Of a stretch of 64,000 nucleotides of DNA, positions 28,090-36,694 are shown piece by piece. Position numbers and translations under genes: made by a program. The notes under the pieces were generated by a model, which was not told where the DNA came from, ran no database searches, and saw only the letters and a list, made by a program, of their open reading frames with translations. This DNA comes from Brachyspira hampsonii 30446 (GTDB lineage: Bacteria > Spirochaetota > Brachyspiria > Brachyspirales > Brachyspiraceae): NCBI RefSeq assembly GCF_000316195.1, contig NZ_JH994111.1, forward strand, positions 1,378,498 to 1,442,497, written 5' to 3'. Position 1 is the stretch's first letter. The number at the start of each line of letters is the position of its first letter.

Positions 28090-28776
28090 TTATAATGAAA
28101 TTGATAGTTCTATAGGATCAGCATTGTCTACAACATGTTCAGTTTCTTTTATATGAAGCAAAGCTGCAATTGCCTGATATTTAGGACGAGCCATCTGATC
28201 ATTACGAACAGGAACAGGAGTTGGAGATTCTCCTTTAGCATATTTAGCAGCATTTTTACCTATAGCTCTGAAAGTAGGCAAATCCAAAAGAGGCGCCTGA
28301 GGAAATAATTCAACATTACTTAAAGGAAGCAAATCTTTTTGGTGTATAACTGTAGTACCTTTAGACTGTATTCCTATACCTATTCCAGAACCGCTGTATT
28401 TGGCAGCTGCATTGGCTATAAATGATACATCTGATGTATGCAAGAAACGCAATATACGTGCCTTTAATCCTTCTTCTTCTATACCAGCTATTAATTCTCT
28501 TAATACTTGAGAATGCGGTATATGAACTATAGTTTCAGTCTGATGAAGTCCGAAAGAAGGAGCTAAACCTATTACTACTTCAGATTTATTTTTACCAACT
28601 TCAGCTTTTCCAAGCTCTTTGAAATTAAGAGGAGGAGGAGCCTGATGATTAGTACTTACATTAGGATTCGGATTGGAACTTACAGAAGTACTGCTGCTTG
28701 TATTATTATTTTGACTATTAATATTTTTTATAACTTCGCTAACTATCAATTTTAGAGTTTTTTCATCTATATTCAT
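28090..28776 (-). CDS. pduD: PduD, diol dehydratase medium subunit
   Basis: This 228-residue protein is the medium subunit of B12-dependent diol dehydratase. The first 20 residues ([15 protein letters not shown]) form the targeting helix, followed by a Ser/Asn/Pro linker to about residue 50. The body carries [57 protein letters not shown] and [24 protein letters not shown] segments typical of the family. Length is close to enteric PduD (224). AAGGAG precedes the ATG. Confidence 0.97.
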   Translation of the reverse strand: MNIDEKTLKLIVSEVIKNINSQNNNTSSSTSVSSNPNPNVSTNHQAPPPLNFKELGKAEVGKNKSEVVIGLAPSFGLHQTETIVHIPHSQVLRELIAGIEEEGLKARILRFLHTSDVSFIANAAAKYSGSGIGIGIQSKGTTVIHQKDLLPLSNVELFPQAPLLDLPTFRAIGKNAAKYAKGESPTPVPVRNDQMARPKYQAIAALLHIKETEHVVDNADPIELSISL

Positions 28777-28786
28777 TACTTACTCC

Positions 28787-30448
28787 TTAAATAGAATCTG
28801 GGCTAATAGCATTAGGAATATTTTTAATCTCTTCCCAACGCTCTTTATTTATTTGATAACCTGTACCAGGACCCTGATAATCATTAACATCATTAACAGC
28901 ACTAATAACATAACCGTTTCTATCAATGATAGCAGAAGTATGCAAATAGTCTCCAGCAACGCGTTGTTTTAACATATTCAAAACACTTTGAGCAACATCT
29001 TCAAAGCCTTTTCTATATAAAGCTTTAACAATATCTAAACCTGTTATTCCATTAGTAAGTATGCTTTGTGCTGCTTTTAAATCTTCTACAACATTTCTAT
29101 CCGGCATATCTTTACTTCCATGTGCATAAGTTGCAGCTTCTACTTCTTCATCTGTGATTTCTGGGAATCCCAAATCAGCAAATATAGCCTGCATAGCTCT
29201 TGCAGCTTTATTTCTAACAGCTATTATTTCTTCTTCTTTTACAGGTCTTAATCCGCCGTCAACTTTCAAGTCTCTTTGTAATACATTGATATCATCAAAG
29301 TCTTCAGCATCAAAGTTAGAACCTGCAAACATATTGTCATAGTTAGGAGTAGAACTATAACCAGAGAATATAAAATCAGTACCAGGAAGGAACTGCATTA
29401 ACATTCTTGCTGTTCTTCTTATATCTGAGTGAGAGAAAGTTTGGTCATTACCGGAAGCAACTTCCAAATCCAAACATTCTGTAATAAGGTTTTCAGCCAA
29501 AACTGCTCTGATACCGCTAGGAACTCCGCCCGGAACACCTATACAGCTTATAGAACCATTTTGCAAACCTTGTACTCCGGCACCTTTAGTGATGAATACA
29601 CATCTAGCTTCCAAATAAAGCATAGATTTACCTTCAGCATATCCCATTTGTACTTCACTTCCTGTACCAGAAGTAAAACGCATTTTTAAACCGCGTGATG
29701 CATAAGATGAAGCTAAGAAAGCTTTAGAATATGGTGTATCATCTCCGTCTGTAAATACTCTTTCTGTTCCGTATACTGATATTGTTTCTGCATAACAAGT
29801 TAATCCTCTCATACCTAGCAGCAATTCAGTAGCCTCTTCTAATGAACATTGAGTAAGTATACCTGGTCTTCCAACCTGAGCACCTACCAATAAGCCTAAA
29901 GCATTAAAAGGAGCATAACGAACTATACCTACTGTAGTTTCTTCTTCATCAAAACCTCTAACAGCTGCTTCTGCCGCATCTGCTGCTATTTGTATTGGAT
30001 TATCTTTTACATTAGTTACATGGCATTGATTGGAAGGAGTTTTTCTTGCTCTCATTTTCTGCAAAGCCATCATCATTTCAACAACATTCATACAGCTCAT
30101 AACTTCTGATATTTTAGCAGGAGTTATAGATGTTGTTATAGGAATTATTTCACTTCTTTGTACATTAGGATCGCATAGCATAAGAGCTATTTTTTTAGAG
30201 TCAATATTCATAGCTTTTTCAGCATTCTCAATATTTATAGAATAATTAGCTATAAATGTATCTATAAAATCAAAATCTTCAGCCTTTTTACCATCAAGCT
30301 CAACTATTTTACCATTTACTATTTTAATGCTAGGTTTAGGATCATTAGGTCCGTCCATAGCTATAAGACCAACTTCAGGCCATTCGCCAACAAATCCGTC
30401 CTGATTTACTGGTCTGTTTCTTAATATTTCAAATCTTTTAGATTTCAT
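28787..30448 (-). CDS. pduC: PduC, diol dehydratase large subunit
   Basis: PduC is the catalytic subunit of B12-dependent diol dehydratase, converting 1,2-propanediol to propionaldehyde by a radical route; glycerol may also be a substrate. The 553-residue length equals the family's norm. Conserved blocks include RPVNQDGFVGEWPEVGLIAM, RARKTPSNQCHVTNVKDNP, GYAEGKSMLYLEARCVFITK, SGNDQTFSHSDIRRTARMLM and DFIFSGYSSTPNYDNMFAGS. TAGGAG precedes the ATG. It follows pduB by 16 bases. No glycyl-radical alternative is present. Confidence 0.98.
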   Translation of the reverse strand: MKSKRFEILRNRPVNQDGFVGEWPEVGLIAMDGPNDPKPSIKIVNGKIVELDGKKAEDFDFIDTFIANYSINIENAEKAMNIDSKKIALMLCDPNVQRSEIIPITTSITPAKISEVMSCMNVVEMMMALQKMRARKTPSNQCHVTNVKDNPIQIAADAAEAAVRGFDEEETTVGIVRYAPFNALGLLVGAQVGRPGILTQCSLEEATELLLGMRGLTCYAETISVYGTERVFTDGDDTPYSKAFLASSYASRGLKMRFTSGTGSEVQMGYAEGKSMLYLEARCVFITKGAGVQGLQNGSISCIGVPGGVPSGIRAVLAENLITECLDLEVASGNDQTFSHSDIRRTARMLMQFLPGTDFIFSGYSSTPNYDNMFAGSNFDAEDFDDINVLQRDLKVDGGLRPVKEEEIIAVRNKAARAMQAIFADLGFPEITDEEVEAATYAHGSKDMPDRNVVEDLKAAQSILTNGITGLDIVKALYRKGFEDVAQSVLNMLKQRVAGDYLHTSAIIDRNGYVISAVNDVNDYQGPGTGYQINKERWEEIKNIPNAISPDSI

Positions 30449-30464
30449 GAGCTTCTCCTAATAA

Positions 30465-31157
30465 TTAAATTATATATGACGGTCTGTCATTTTTAGGTGT
30501 AGAACCTAAAGTACCCAATAATTCGCAGCCTATTTCTCTAGCAGCTATTACAGCCTGTCTAACAGCTCCTGAATCACCGCATATTTGTAATATAACCTCA
30601 TTTGAAAAACTAGTGCCGTTTGCCGGAGAAGCATATCCAACAACTTCTACATTAGCAGCTTTAACTGCAGTATCTGCCATAACTACACCTATAGCAGCAG
30701 GAGCACCAACACAAATTCCAAAAGCCTTACCTATTGGGGCACCAAATGCTTTGTTGCAGGCATAACTAGCTCTAGCAGTGTACTGAAGCTCTATATGTCC
30801 AGCCTCATTTCCGTAAACATCTCCGAAAGTTCTGTCCAAATCTTTTAAAGCAACCTCAACCGCGCGTCTTGAATCTGAAACATCATCTGAACCGAATATA
30901 ATTAAATTACCATGACCTGCACCGCCTTTAGTATCGCGAGCTAATTGTATAGAAACAATTTCAGTATTAGTAGCTTTTACTGCCTCATCTGCTGCCAATA
31001 TATGCGGACCTGCTCCTGTTCTTCCTCCTATAATACCAATAGAACGATATTTTGTTTCAAAATTCATTTTCTCCAATACACTTTTATCTACATTAGCAAT
31101 AACAAGACCTATAGTATCTCCTATAGCAGTTCCTACAAACTCTATTGCTCTACTCAT
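30465..31157 (-). CDS. pduB: PduB, tandem-BMC shell protein (short form)
   Basis: PduB is a major trimeric shell protein with two BMC domains per chain. This 230-residue version begins MSRAIEFVGTAIGDTIG, which matches the start of the short PduB' form of Salmonella; the roughly 37-residue N-terminal extension of full PduB is absent. The body is strongly conserved (RTGAGPHILAADEAVKATNT; DTKGGAGHGNLIIFG; FGDVYGNEAGHIELQYTARA; LGSTPKNDRPSYI). A strong site AAGGAGG precedes the ATG and no in-frame extension is visible. It is the first gene of the operon. Confidence 0.97.
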   Translation of the reverse strand: MSRAIEFVGTAIGDTIGLVIANVDKSVLEKMNFETKYRSIGIIGGRTGAGPHILAADEAVKATNTEIVSIQLARDTKGGAGHGNLIIFGSDDVSDSRRAVEVALKDLDRTFGDVYGNEAGHIELQYTARASYACNKAFGAPIGKAFGICVGAPAAIGVVMADTAVKAANVEVVGYASPANGTSFSNEVILQICGDSGAVRQAVIAAREIGCELLGTLGSTPKNDRPSYII

Positions 31158-31306
31158 AAAAATTCCTCCTTAAAAATAATAAAATACAATTAATAGTTTT
31201 ATTTTTTTAATACAAGTCAATGAATTAATATATATTAAGAGTAAATTTGAAACGAAAAATAGAAAATTATCAAAAAAATATACAATAAGTCATTGCTATA
31301 CATAAT

Positions 31307-31334
31307 AGTATAAACAATGAAATACTATTGTCAA
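31307..31334 (-). promoter_or_regulatory. Promoter proximal to pduB
   Basis: On the minus strand TTGACA (31334-31329) and TATACT (31312-31307) are 16 bases apart. The transcript would start near 31300, about 143 bases before the pduB ATG and downstream of the riboswitch. A further AT-rich leader follows. Confidence 0.7.
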
Positions 31335-31508
31335 CAAAAAGAAATCACTTTTTTAAAAAAATGAAAAAATTTCAATAATTTGAAACAATATGTGAATTAA
31401 TTTATTTAATTAAACAAATTAGAATAATTTTGAATTAATTAATAATTGTGAAAAAAAATTACTATAAAAAGATTTCCATTCCATGCTCCTCGACAGAAAA
31501 ATAAACTA

Positions 31509-31646
31509 TATATTGAAATATTCCGACTTACAGCTTTCTACATCCTACCTTCTCATCACCTCAATAGGCAACAATGGTTAACTAGGGTTCGCTACTGAAT
31601 ACGGCTACGGGCTAGTATAGGATTCTGACCTATTTCCTTCAATATA
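31509..31646 (-). promoter_or_regulatory. Cobalamin riboswitch-like RNA (variant)
   Basis: On the minus strand the core reads GGAAATAGGTCAGAATCCTA, then GCCCGTAGCCGT, and later GAGGTGATGAGAAGG and AAGTCGGAATA. These follow the order of the cobalamin riboswitch core (GGGAA, GGTGNAANTCC, CCCGCNACTGT, GGGAAGG, AGNCAGGA). The outer helix P1 is perfect: TATATTGAA (31646-31638) pairs with TTCAATATA (31517-31509). It reads toward pduB, not toward the B12 importer genes. Several core positions depart from consensus, so covariance scoring is needed. Confidence 0.75.
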
Positions 31647-31653
31647 CATATAC

Positions 31654-31682
31654 ATTATAATAAAAAAAATATAATAAATCAA
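31654..31682 (-). promoter_or_regulatory. Promoter of the riboswitch RNA
   Basis: On the minus strand TTGATT (31682-31677) and TATAAT (31659-31654) are 17 bases apart. The predicted first base, about 31647, falls exactly at the 5' edge of the riboswitch P1 helix, so the RNA would start with the aptamer. Confidence 0.75.
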
Positions 31683-31740
31683 GTTTTAATTTATACAAAA
31701 TTATAATTAATTTGAAACATTATCAAAAAATAAAACAAAA

Positions 31741-32517
31741 TTACCATCTTTTTAAAGAATTAGTCATATATTCAATTACATTTATATCATAAACATCATT
31801 TAATAATCTCATATCAAAATTATCTATATTTCCGAAATACATAGAACTTCCGTTTTTTAAAATCAATAATTTATCTGCAAAATTCAAAGCAGCATTTATA
31901 TCATGAAGAACCGCTATAATACATCTCTTTCCATTTTTTACCCACTCTTTCAAATTATAAATTAATTCTATTTGGCTATTTAAATCCAAATGATTAGTAG
32001 GCTCGTCCATAAGTATTATACTTGGATCTTGAACTAAAGTTCTAGCTAAAAATATTCTCTGTAATTCACCGCCTGAAAGTTCTGTTATCAATTTATCTTT
32101 CAAATGCATTATTTTTAATTTTTCCATATAATAAATTACAAACTCCTTATCCTCTTTACTTGGCACTGATAAAAGTTTATCCTTATAGCTTGAATATCTT
32201 CCCATCATTATAGTATCATAAGCTGTATATCCAAAATATATAACAGACATCTGACTCATCATTGCTATAGTTTTATAAGCATCTATTTTTTTTATATCTT
32301 CATTATTAATAAGTATTTCTCCATCATCGAAATCTATTATCTTACATAGAGATTTTAACAAAGTGCTTTTTCCGCATCCATTAGGTCCTATAATACATAA
32401 ACTTTCATTTGAATTGACATCAAAATATATATTACTCAAAACTTTTTTCTTATTTGAATAACTTAAAGATAAATTTTTAACTTCAACCATTTTATTTATT
32501 TTACTAATATCATTCAT
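31741..32517 (-). CDS. ABC transporter ATPase, BtuD/FepC type
   Basis: This 258-residue ATPase has Walker A (GPNGCGKSTLLKSL), Q loop (MSQMSVIYFG), signature ELSGGELQRIFLART, Walker B IILMDEPTNHLDL and switch His in VLHDINAALNF. It belongs to the siderophore/cobalamin importer class and is last in the order BtuF, BtuC, BtuD-like. Substrate is inferred as cobalamin from the adjoining B12-dependent operon and riboswitch; an iron-siderophore or haem importer looks alike. It follows the permease by six bases. Confidence 0.9.
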   Translation of the reverse strand: MNDISKINKMVEVKNLSLSYSNKKKVLSNIYFDVNSNESLCIIGPNGCGKSTLLKSLCKIIDFDDGEILINNEDIKKIDAYKTIAMMSQMSVIYFGYTAYDTIMMGRYSSYKDKLLSVPSKEDKEFVIYYMEKLKIMHLKDKLITELSGGELQRIFLARTLVQDPSIILMDEPTNHLDLNSQIELIYNLKEWVKNGKRCIIAVLHDINAALNFADKLLILKNGSSMYFGNIDNFDMRLLNDVYDINVIEYMTNSLKRW

Positions 32518-32523
32518 AACAAA

Positions 32524-33531
32524 TCACATTCCTTTCATATTGCTGCTAGATATAAAAACATACAAAAAGAAAGGTGCCCCTATAACTGCAGTAACAATAC
32601 CTATTGGAATATTAGCTCCTTGAACTATAATCCTTGAAAATATATCAGAAACATTCAATATTAATGCTCCAATTAAAGCAGACATAGGAAGTACAACTAT
32701 ATGCTTGGCTCCGAATATTTTTCTTGCTACATGAGGAGACACTAAATCTATAAAACCTATTATACCCGTAAATGCTACCAAAACGGCTGTTATAAATGAT
32801 GAAATTAATATAAAAAATATTCTCATATTCTTAACATTTATGCCAAGTGATAAGCTAGTTTCATCTCCAAATGTCATTATATCTAATACGCTTGAGTATT
32901 TCATAAGAATAAGCAATGATATTAAAGTCATAAATATTATTATTAAAATATCCAATTTATTTCTCACAAATAAACTTCCAAGCTGCCAAAGTATTATTTG
33001 ATTTGAATATTTAGGAAACATATATGATAAAAAACTCATTAAAGAACTTAGAAACAATGATATAACAATTCCGGCAAGTATTATAGAATTATTGCTCATA
33101 TATTTATCTATCCTGTTTGAGATAAATAATATAAATAATATAGTGATAAAAGCAAACATCATTGATACACCTATAAACAAATATTGATTAAAAGATACAC
33201 TCATAATTATAATCAATGCAGCCCCAAGACCTGCCCCTGATGATATACCCAAATTATATGCAGAGGCTAATGGATTTCTTAGTATTGACTGTATAACAAC
33301 ACCTGTTATAGATAATGAAGCTCCTACAAATAATGATAATATAGAATGCTGAAGTCTAATACCTATAATATCAGCATTTATTTTATTTATATTCATAATC
33401 TCGAAATTAAAAAATTTATATAATAAAATTACAAATACTTCTTTTGGATGTATAAATACGCTTCCTATACATATTGATAATACAGTAGAAATAATAACTA
33501 AAAGCAAAATTATTATAACTTTTTTAATCAT
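32524..33531 (-). CDS. FecCD/BtuC-family ABC permease
   Basis: This permease of about 335 residues has some ten hydrophobic spans. Typical motifs of the BtuC/FecCD family are SIGSVFIHPKEVF-like residues near the start, RLQHSILSLFVGASLSITGV, LRNPLASAYNLGISSGAGLG, FVGLVSPHVARKI-like FIDLVSPHVARKIFG and PIGIVTAVIGAPFFLYVF. The ATG at 33531 has TAGGA nine bases upstream and gives the usual short N-terminus; upstream starts would overlap the binding-protein gene by up to 47 bases. The transporter is probably for cobalamin. Confidence 0.9.
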   Translation of the reverse strand: MIKKVIIILLLVIISTVLSICIGSVFIHPKEVFVILLYKFFNFEIMNINKINADIIGIRLQHSILSLFVGASLSITGVVIQSILRNPLASAYNLGISSGAGLGAALIIIMSVSFNQYLFIGVSMMFAFITILFILFISNRIDKYMSNNSIILAGIVISLFLSSLMSFLSYMFPKYSNQIILWQLGSLFVRNKLDILIIIFMTLISLLILMKYSSVLDIMTFGDETSLSLGINVKNMRIFFILISSFITAVLVAFTGIIGFIDLVSPHVARKIFGAKHIVVLPMSALIGALILNVSDIFSRIIVQGANIPIGIVTAVIGAPFFLYVFISSSNMKGM

Positions 33532-33535
33532 TATA

Positions 33536-34474
33536 CTAATTCCTAATTGCTTCAATATCTTTGTATTCATTAGGATAAGCATATTTAGCCATCATAATTA
33601 AAGCATTTACAATATTATGCGTAGGCAATGAACCTGAAACTATATAGTATACATCTTTATTTTTTACAGCATTTATATTCTGCCAAGATTCACGGCTTAA
33701 TATTTCTTCTGTAGGATTATCTATATAGTGAACGCTTGTAAATATTATATCAGGATTAGAAAATAATACATTTTCTTCAGTAGTAGTTATCCAAGAATTT
33801 TTATCAGAAAATATATTCGACGCCCCTATAATATTTATCATATCATCTAAATAAACATTAGTTCCGAATGAATATAAATTAGGCAAAGCCGCTATTTCAA
33901 AATAAACTTTCTTTTTATTTTGTATGCTTTCACCTATAGCTCTAATATTTTCTATATTTTTGTCCATAATACTTATAATATTAGAAGCTTCATCACTTTT
34001 ATTCAAAACATCGCCCAAAAAAGTTATATCATCTTCTATAGATTTTATAGTATAGCTATTTGGTATAACAGCAACACATATATCTGAAGCCTTTATAGAA
34101 TCTAATGAGTTTTTTCCTGAAAATACACTGAAAGTATTAACAAAAATAATATCAGGTCTCATAGCTATCATTTTTTCTGAATCAGGATTAAGCATATCGA
34201 AAGCTGCTATATTTGATACATCAATATTATTAGTCTGTAAAATTTCTATTGAAGTAGAATCAGAAGCTGTTATCTTATCTGCAAGCCCTAATGCCAATAT
34301 AACATCTGTGACGGAAGGAGACAAACATGCTATATTTTCTATTTTTTCAGGCACAACAATTTCATTTCCTGCCCTATCTTTTATAGATAAGTTTTTATTA
34401 TTTGTATCTGCATTACTGCATGAAAATAAAAATATACTAAAAAAAGCAAATAAAAATATTCTAACTGTTTTCAT
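33536..34474 (-). CDS. BtuF/FepB-type substrate-binding lipoprotein
   Basis: This 312-residue lipoprotein has a signal with lipobox FLFSC (cysteine near residue 19) and a helical-backbone binding domain: IKDRAGNEIVVPEKIENIAC, LSPSVTDVILALGLADKI, MRPDIIFVNTFS, and SNPDIIFTSVHYID. It would capture the ligand in the periplasm for the BtuC/BtuD-like pair that follows. Which ligand is inferred only from location beside the pdu operon. AAAGAAG precedes the ATG. Confidence 0.88.
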   Translation of the reverse strand: MKTVRIFLFAFFSIFLFSCSNADTNNKNLSIKDRAGNEIVVPEKIENIACLSPSVTDVILALGLADKITASDSTSIEILQTNNIDVSNIAAFDMLNPDSEKMIAMRPDIIFVNTFSVFSGKNSLDSIKASDICVAVIPNSYTIKSIEDDITFLGDVLNKSDEASNIISIMDKNIENIRAIGESIQNKKKVYFEIAALPNLYSFGTNVYLDDMINIIGASNIFSDKNSWITTTEENVLFSNPDIIFTSVHYIDNPTEEILSRESWQNINAVKNKDVYYIVSGSLPTHNIVNALIMMAKYAYPNEYKDIEAIRN

Positions 34475-34544
34475 AAAAAACTTCTTTAATTAAAAAATAT
34501 TTTAACTGCAGAAGTATAAATCAAAGAATAGTTATTGTCAATTA

Positions 34545-35177
34545 TTAATTTTCTGTTTTAATATTGCTTTCATTTATTATATAATCTGAAACTTCATTTG
34601 ATAAATTTTCTATAAATAAAATTCTTTCATTAAGAGTATTTACAAAATAGTTATAAAATACCACAGTAGGTATAGCAATAATAAGTCCTGCTGCAGTAGT
34701 AAGAAGAGCATTAGCAATACCTGAAGCCAAAGCAGAAGGGTTTCCGCTTCCAGCAACTGATATTACAGCAAAGGATTGTATCATACCAAGAATAGTACCT
34801 AAAAGTCCAAGCAATGGGGCTACTGTTGATATTGTTGAAAGAGCCGAAATAAATCTTTCAAGTCTTGGGAGTTCTTTATTGGAGGCACTTTGCATAGCTT
34901 CTTTAGGCATATCAGAATTTTTAAGTCCTGACATCACAATATTTGCCAAAGGAGATTTTGATGTTTCGCATAAGGCAATTGCAGCTTTTAATTCTTTATC
35001 TTTTATTAAAGAAATAAGTTTAGGAGCCAATGAATTATCCTGAGATTTTATTCTAGTAAAATAAATAAATCTGTCAATTATTATTGTTAATCCCAATATT
35101 GAGGATATTAAAAGTCCTATCCAACAAACCATCATAGCTGAATTTAAAAGACTTTCAGAACCGAATATACCATTCAT
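34545..35177 (-). CDS. MotA/TolQ/ExbB-family proton channel protein
   Basis: This 210-residue inner-membrane protein has three spans (about 15-35, 110-135, 150-175) and the family core PLLGLLGTILGMIQSFAVIS with later SALASGIANALLTTAAGLII. ExbB proteins work with ExbD and TonB to energise outer-membrane import. No exbD, tonB or receptor gene is in the window. It lies 70 bases before the binding-protein gene on the same strand and may be part of that operon, which would fit TonB-driven cobalamin uptake. GAGG precedes the ATG. Confidence 0.9.
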   Translation of the reverse strand: MNGIFGSESLLNSAMMVCWIGLLISSILGLTIIIDRFIYFTRIKSQDNSLAPKLISLIKDKELKAAIALCETSKSPLANIVMSGLKNSDMPKEAMQSASNKELPRLERFISALSTISTVAPLLGLLGTILGMIQSFAVISVAGSGNPSALASGIANALLTTAAGLIIAIPTVVFYNYFVNTLNERILFIENLSNEVSDYIINESNIKTEN

Positions 35178-35610
35178 ATATATAAATGCCTCATTAAAAT
35201 GTCATTATTTGTTAAAACATTATAATTGTAAGAATATAAAAAATCAATAGAAATATTCTTCAATATAAAATTAAATTTACATTTAATAATAAGCATTTTT
35301 AATATTTAAACTAGAAAATATAATTCGTAACATATTATAATTTATCTTAAATAATAATTTTAAATAGTATTTAACTATGATTTTTTATTTATAAAAATTC
35401 TTGACTTTTTTATTATCAATAGTATAATAATATGCAAATATTAAACAGTTTTAGGAAAAATAAAAATGTATAATATAGTTTTTTATATAAAAAATTATCT
35501 CTCAAGGCGTTAAGCCTCCATTCATTTCATTCACATATTAAAATAAATTTCTCAAAAATAAAAGCAATTATATATTATTCTTTATAAATATTATTATAGG
35601 AGTGTTTTAT
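35178..35610. other. Intergenic region with the arg promoter and leader
   Basis: This AT-rich gap lies between divergent genes. It contains a clear plus-strand promoter at 35401-35428 and a leader of about 165 bases with a small GGC-GCC hairpin at 35508-35518. No gene, T-box or other known riboswitch was recognised. Confidence 0.55.
35401..35428 (+). promoter_or_regulatory. Promoter for the argCJBD operon
   Basis: TTGACT (35401-35406) and TATAAT (35423-35428) are 16 bases apart. Transcription would begin near 35435, leaving about 175 bases before the argC ATG. Confidence 0.7.
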
Positions 35611-36669
35611 ATGATAAAAGTATCTGTTATAGGTGCTACAGGATATGCAGGTGCAGAATTAATAAGATTATTATTATCTCATAGCAAAGTAGAATTAAAA
35701 AATTTATCTTCAAAAAGTTTTGTAGGAAAAAGTATAAATGAAGTATATCCCAATTTAAATAAAAACTTAGATAAACTATTATTAGATGAAAATGAAATAT
35801 TTGAAGATACCGATGTTCTATTTGCTTCACTTCCTGCAGGTTTAAGCGATGATATTGCAAATAAATGTTTTGAAAAAAATATTTTGTTTATAGATTTAGG
35901 TGCTGATTTTAGATTGGAAGATGAAGAAGATTATAAAAAATGGTACGGCAAAGAATATAAATATAAAAATCTTCATAAAGAAGCAATATATTCAATACCA
36001 GAAATAATTAAATATGATAATGTATACGGTAAAAAAGAATTAAAGAATGCAAAAATTATAGGAAATCCTGGTTGCTATCCTACTTCTATAGGCTTAGCAT
36101 TGGCTCCTGCTTTGGTGAATAAATTGATAATAAAAGATGATATTATAATCGATTCTAAATCAGGTGCTACAGGTGCAGGACGGGAATTAAAATTAAATAC
36201 TCACTTTACAGAATGTAATGAAGCATTTGCACCGTATAAAATCGCAGAACATAGACATACTCCGGAAATAGAACAGACATTATCAAATATATACGGAGAA
36301 GATATAAAAGTAACTTTTGTACCTCATTTGCTTCCATTAAATAGAGGAATAGTTTCAACAATATATGCCAAATTAGAAAATAAAAATGATACATTAGAAA
36401 ATATACATAATATTTATAAAGAGTTTTATAAAGATTCATCATTTGTAAGAGTGCTTAATATTGGAGAGACAGCAAATTTAAAATATGTTAAATATTCAAA
36501 CTACTGTGATATATCTTTGCATATTGACAGCAGAACAAATAAATTAATAATAGTATCGGCAATAGATAATATGGTAAAAGGAGCAGCAGGACAGGCAATA
36601 CAAAACATGAATATAGCATTAGGCCTAAAAGAAGATGAAGGACTTAATTTTATTCCTCCAGCTTTTTAA
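35611..36669 (+). CDS. argC: N-acetyl-gamma-glutamyl-phosphate reductase ArgC
   Basis: ArgC reduces N-acetylglutamyl-phosphate to the semialdehyde in arginine synthesis. The protein of 352 residues has the NADPH-binding start VSVIGATGYAGAELIRLL, the active-site cysteine in GNPGCYPTSIGLALAP (about residue 152) and the late HRHTPEIEQTLSNIYG block. The ATG at 35611 has AGGAG eight bases upstream; a GTG at 35602 overlaps that site. It is the first gene of an argC-J-B-D operon interrupted by hairpin repeats. Confidence 0.96.
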   Translation: MIKVSVIGATGYAGAELIRLLLSHSKVELKNLSSKSFVGKSINEVYPNLNKNLDKLLLDENEIFEDTDVLFASLPAGLSDDIANKCFEKNILFIDLGADFRLEDEEDYKKWYGKEYKYKNLHKEAIYSIPEIIKYDNVYGKKELKNAKIIGNPGCYPTSIGLALAPALVNKLIIKDDIIIDSKSGATGAGRELKLNTHFTECNEAFAPYKIAEHRHTPEIEQTLSNIYGEDIKVTFVPHLLPLNRGIVSTIYAKLENKNDTLENIHNIYKEFYKDSSFVRVLNIGETANLKYVKYSNYCDISLHIDSRTNKLIIVSAIDNMVKGAAGQAIQNMNIALGLKEDEGLNFIPPAF

Positions 36670-36694
36670 TATAATTAGTTGGATTAACTTAAAA

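Larger units (their letters stand above)
31158..31740. other. 583-base regulatory region between btuD-like gene and pduB
   Basis: The region holds two minus-strand promoters and the riboswitch-like RNA. The stretch 31158-31300 would be the pduB leader and 31335-31508 is AT-rich with no gene I can support. A short GC-richer block (31470-31497) after the riboswitch could be part of an expression platform, but I do not see a clear terminator hairpin there. Confidence 0.6.

Noticed and set aside
31470..31500. Intrinsic terminator directly after the riboswitch
   Set aside because: The region has a GC-richer patch followed by TTTTT, but I could only draw a weak stem with several G-U pairs; not strong enough to annotate.
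31741..34474. B12 importer as the target of the riboswitch
   Set aside because: The riboswitch lies downstream of these genes on the same strand and reads away from them.
35435..35610. T-box or arginine riboswitch in the argC leader
   Set aside because: Only a very small GGC/GCC hairpin is visible; the conserved T-box sequence and a terminator/antiterminator pair are absent.
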